Positions 30,873-33,716 of a stretch of DNA of 33,716 nt are shown here, piece by piece. The stretch is from positions 1 through 33,716 of the forward strand of contig JAILNN010000014.1 of NCBI GenBank assembly GCA_024691565.1, given 5' to 3'. The notes below the pieces were generated by a model. That model worked only from the letters and a program-made list of their open reading frames with translations, did no database searches and was not told the DNA's origin. A program made the position numbers and the translations under genes. Within the stretch, counting starts at the first letter, position 1, and every line of letters begins with the position of its first letter. The DNA comes from Lachnospiraceae bacterium. Its GTDB lineage: Bacteria; Bacillota; Clostridia; Lachnospirales; Lachnospiraceae.

Positions 30873-33221
30873 TTAGGAATGCTCCTCAACCAATTTTTCA
30901 AATTCCTCCAAGCTAAGTGGCTTTGAGAAATAAAATCCCTGGAACATATCGCAGTCAATGCTCGTCAAGAATTTAACATTTTCCTCAGTCTCAACACCCT
31001 CAGTAATTACTGTAATATCAAGGTCCTTAGCAAGGTTCACAATTGTTCTTAAAATCTTTTCGCTCTTCTCACGATTATCAGTTTCCTCAAGGAAAACCAT
31101 GTCTATCTTCAAAATATCGACCGGCATATCCTTAAGCAAATTAAGAGAAGAATATCCACTTCCAAAATCATCCATTTCCATGGTAAATCCAGCATCTCTA
31201 AACTTCTGGATTAACTTCATTCGATTACTCGAATCCTGCATAAACAAACTCTCTGTAATCTCTAATCTTAATGAATCACGATTTACTTCATATTTATCCA
31301 CCAATTCTACAATCTTTTCATAAACATCAATAAAGTAGAAATCCATCGGTGATATATTAACGGAAAGTTTTAAATTTTCCTTTCCTTCTTTTTCCCATTT
31401 TTTAAGTATCTTGCAGCAGCACTCCCACATATACTCATCAATCTTGACAATCATTCCATTCTTCTCAAGAAGTGGAACATATCTGTTAGGCTTTAAGAAT
31501 CCTTCATCTGGGTGATTCCACCTGGAAAGCGCCTCGGCACCAATAATCTTTCCTTCCTTAGTAACCTGTGCCTGAAGATATGGAACAATCTGCCCTGTCT
31601 TAACTGCCCTGTCAAGACCACCTGTAATCTTCTGTTCCCAAAGAATATCCCCACGAATCTTCTCGTCATAGTAGGCAATCTTTTTATGCAAATCATTTTT
31701 AATACTAGCGATTGCTAGAAATGCTCTATCCATCATACCTGCGACAGATAGGCTCCTATCCACAATATCATAAACTCCAAGATGAATTGTAATCGGATGA
31801 TAAATATCACCACTACCCTTTGAAATCAAATCAATAGCATCTAAGAATTTCTGTTCCTCAAAATTAACCTTCTTAATTAAGACTCCAAATTTATCGCTTC
31901 CAAGTCGTCCATAAACCGCGGTTTCAGAATCAAGACACTTGAAAGATTCAGCAATCTGAATAAGAATCTTATCACCAATAGCACGACCAAAAATATCATT
32001 TACAAGCTTAAATTCCTTAATATCAGAACCCACTAAAACATAATCTTCATCAGGATTTTCTCTCAAAACTTCCTGCGCTCTCTCATAAAAACGTTCTGGA
32101 TTATATATTCCTGTAAGATGGTCATGCGTCGCTGCATGTCTCTCTCTTTCAAGATCAATCATATCATCGGTTGCATTCTTTATGATAAAGAACGAACCAA
32201 CCTTATTTCTCCTAACATCTCTAACAACTCTATATTCAATCTCAAGGCTTAATTCATTTTCACCAAGTACCGGCTTAAGACCTTTTACATAATCCTCATC
32301 ACTCTCTAATATAATTCCTCGTTTCTTCTTCCACTGCGGATTAATCTCATAGAACCTCTTTGTTTTATCCCAAACATTTTCATCTCCAATAAGTTCTTCA
32401 ATCCTGCCTCTCATCAAATCTTTATCAGGAAGTCCCTGACCAAAAATCTTCTCGGCACTATCATTCACATAAATACAATTCCTGTTTTCATCAAAGAATA
32501 GAATTCCATCCGAAACATTGTAAACAATCCTGGAAAGCATTCTATCCATAAGGAAAACCGAAACATATTCCACTGAAAAATAGTAGATAATTATTCCACA
32601 TGCTGCAATTCCAATCATTGATTGATCATTCGGAATATCTACAAAATCATGATAGAATTTATATAAAATTGCTGCGAGTAATGTGATAAAAATTACGAGA
32701 TATTTTTCAAGGTAAAGCCTGGATGATGTAATCATCTTCCAAATAAGAACACCCAAAATAATTGTGATAAGCACAATTAAGAATGCAATATGAATCTTAA
32801 ATAAAAGCTTTTGATGGAGAATATAATGAATTGTACCATCGACTCTATATCTTCTAATTACCACGAACACATTTTCAAAAACAAGATTCAAGGCAAGCAT
32901 AATTAAATCAGCTGGAACAAGTATCCATAAAATCTTTTTAATTAATAACTTGTTAAATTCAACGCCACAGAACTCAAAACAAAATCTAAGCAAATAATAG
33001 AAGGTTACATCCAAAGACATATAATAAAAGACATAGGCAAATTTCAGCAAAACAATGTCCTGCCCGCCTATCATCACAACATTGAATAAAATAGGAAAAA
33101 GGGAGGAATACAAGCATTTCTTGACTGTAATAGCTATCGGCTTATTACTTCGTCTCGCTCGCACAATACACCAAAAGACAAGCAAGACCAAAATAGTCAT
33201 AACTCCAATCAAAGTAATCAT
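30873..33221 (-). CDS. Membrane c-di-GMP phosphodiesterase: 7TM-PAS-GGDEF(degenerate)-EAL
   Basis: 782 residues. The N-terminal ~220 residues hold about seven hydrophobic helices, like the 7TM sensor module of histidine-kinase-type receptors. A PAS domain (about 230-350: VSDGILFFDENRNCIYVNDSAEKIFG) and a GGDEF domain (about 360-520: THDHLTGIYNPERFYE) follow; its signature is GSDKF (441-445), so cyclase activity is doubtful. The EAL domain (about 535-780) has E563 (AEALSRW), N622, E654 (LEITES), D684/D685 (MDDFGSG), K705, E741 (TEGVET) and Q761, all intact. It should degrade c-di-GMP in response to a membrane or PAS signal of unknown nature. AAGGGAGGAATGCC precedes the ATG. The PilZ gene lies 109 bp upstream on the same strand. 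Confidence 0.92.
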   Translation of the reverse strand: MITLIGVMTILVLLVFWCIVRARRSNKPIAITVKKCLYSSLFPILFNVVMIGGQDIVLLKFAYVFYYMSLDVTFYYLLRFCFEFCGVEFNKLLIKKILWILVPADLIMLALNLVFENVFVVIRRYRVDGTIHYILHQKLLFKIHIAFLIVLITIILGVLIWKMITSSRLYLEKYLVIFITLLAAILYKFYHDFVDIPNDQSMIGIAACGIIIYYFSVEYVSVFLMDRMLSRIVYNVSDGILFFDENRNCIYVNDSAEKIFGQGLPDKDLMRGRIEELIGDENVWDKTKRFYEINPQWKKKRGIILESDEDYVKGLKPVLGENELSLEIEYRVVRDVRRNKVGSFFIIKNATDDMIDLERERHAATHDHLTGIYNPERFYERAQEVLRENPDEDYVLVGSDIKEFKLVNDIFGRAIGDKILIQIAESFKCLDSETAVYGRLGSDKFGVLIKKVNFEEQKFLDAIDLISKGSGDIYHPITIHLGVYDIVDRSLSVAGMMDRAFLAIASIKNDLHKKIAYYDEKIRGDILWEQKITGGLDRAVKTGQIVPYLQAQVTKEGKIIGAEALSRWNHPDEGFLKPNRYVPLLEKNGMIVKIDEYMWECCCKILKKWEKEGKENLKLSVNISPMDFYFIDVYEKIVELVDKYEVNRDSLRLEITESLFMQDSSNRMKLIQKFRDAGFTMEMDDFGSGYSSLNLLKDMPVDILKIDMVFLEETDNREKSEKILRTIVNLAKDLDITVITEGVETEENVKFLTSIDCDMFQGFYFSKPLSLEEFEKLVEEHS

Positions 33222-33330
33222 GGCATTCCTCCCTTCCCTTCTACGAATTTAGAGAGACTACGCCCCTAAAAATCCGTTTCCGTTTAATATTTTTTTGAAT
33301 CTTTCCGCTCATAGTTAAGATTTGTACATT

Positions 33331-33699
33331 TTAGTTTGTAGAATCGTGTTTCTTCTCGACTTCCCTAAAGAGATAATCAAAAACTACAGACATTCCGACG
33401 TATTCACAGCCATAGTTTGAGACTCCGTCCTCTAAATCTCTTTTTCTAATTATTTTAACTACACAATTAACCGAATTATTAAGTGTATCGAGTTCACTAA
33501 AAGTCAAACGACAGTTAAAATAAAATCCAATAGGAAGACTACTTTTTGAATTGAAGCCAATTCCATCCGAACTAACATCAATGATTTCGATAGGAGCATT
33601 AATATCCTTTACCAAAACATTGTCCTGTTTAAAAACCGATGAAACTTCAAGTTTCATGCTAATCGGAATTCTTTTACTTCTTCTCTTCTCTGTTTCCAT
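33331..33699 (-). CDS. PilZ-domain c-di-GMP-binding protein
   Basis: 122-residue single-domain protein. Both c-di-GMP-binding motifs are present: R6xxxR10 in EKRRSKRIPIS and D41xSxxG46 in IDVSSDGIGF. The rest fits a PilZ beta-barrel with a Cys-containing C-terminal half. As a small receptor next to an EAL phosphodiesterase, it may report the local c-di-GMP level; the target is unknown. AAAAAAGGGAAAAAATT precedes the ATG at 33699, close to the window edge, so upstream genes are unseen. Gap 33222-33330 holds only the EAL ribosome site and AT-rich sequence. Confidence 0.9.
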   Translation of the reverse strand: METEKRRSKRIPISMKLEVSSVFKQDNVLVKDINAPIEIIDVSSDGIGFNSKSSLPIGFYFNCRLTFSELDTLNNSVNCVVKIIRKRDLEDGVSNYGCEYVGMSVVFDYLFREVEKKHDSTN

Positions 33700-33716
33700 A
33701 ATTTTTTCCCTTTTTT

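Overview
The window is about 33.7 kb of low-GC Firmicutes chromosome. It most likely comes from a rumen- or gut-type member of the Lachnospiraceae (Butyrivibrio/Pseudobutyrivibrio-like). The reasons are AT-rich DNA, strong AAGGAGG-type ribosome sites, near-consensus sigma-A promoters, a tryptophan T-box, a BirA-type operator, a zinc-ribbon/PASTA protein kinase, Fn3-like surface proteins, a carbamate kinase with a GHSALG motif, and the gene pairs cheR-ylxM-rng and ispH-rpsA. I see no rRNA, tRNA, CRISPR array, insertion sequence or phage gene.

Left part (1-11,000). A biotin unit (bioY then bioB, minus strand; bioB is cut by the window edge) is driven by a promoter whose -35 box lies inside a perfect BirA-type operator. 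Next come a REC-GGDEF*-EAL response regulator (plus strand), a large acidic secreted protein and a stand-alone HPt protein (both minus). A trpD-trpC/F pair (minus) follows, preceded by a complete T-box leader with a TGG (Trp) specifier.

Middle (11,000-22,700, plus strand). Three genes are consecutive: a secreted GLUG/beta-helix-like protein with a Ser/Pro stalk and Fn3-like C-terminus, a transmembrane Ser/Thr kinase with an N-terminal zinc ribbon and an extracellular PASTA-like module, and a helical protein of unknown function with an HTH-like N-terminus. This trio is the best candidate for an undescribed system (surface sensor, kinase, cytosolic partner). After it come housekeeping and metabolic genes: carbamate kinase, ribF, rqcH and a HisK-type PHP phosphatase.

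Right part (22,700-33,716, minus strand). One unit reads cheR-ylxM-rng-small conserved ORF and ends at a terminator inside the convergent PHP gene. A second reads cmk-ispH-rpsA and ends at a hairpin that also carries the cheR promoter. Then come pgsA with an overlapping HI0933-family flavoprotein, a 150-bp highly structured intergenic element, a 7TM-PAS-GGDEF*-EAL membrane phosphodiesterase and a PilZ protein. Across the window, c-di-GMP degradation (two intact EAL domains, both with degenerate GGDEF) and sensing (PilZ) are represented, but no intact cyclase.

The most unexpected DNA-level signal is a recurrent one: several genes (bioY, trpD, the 11.3-14.5 kb surface protein, the kinase, probably ribF) have their last codons, usually with a stop codon, repeated just downstream as diverged direct repeats of about 11-71 bp.
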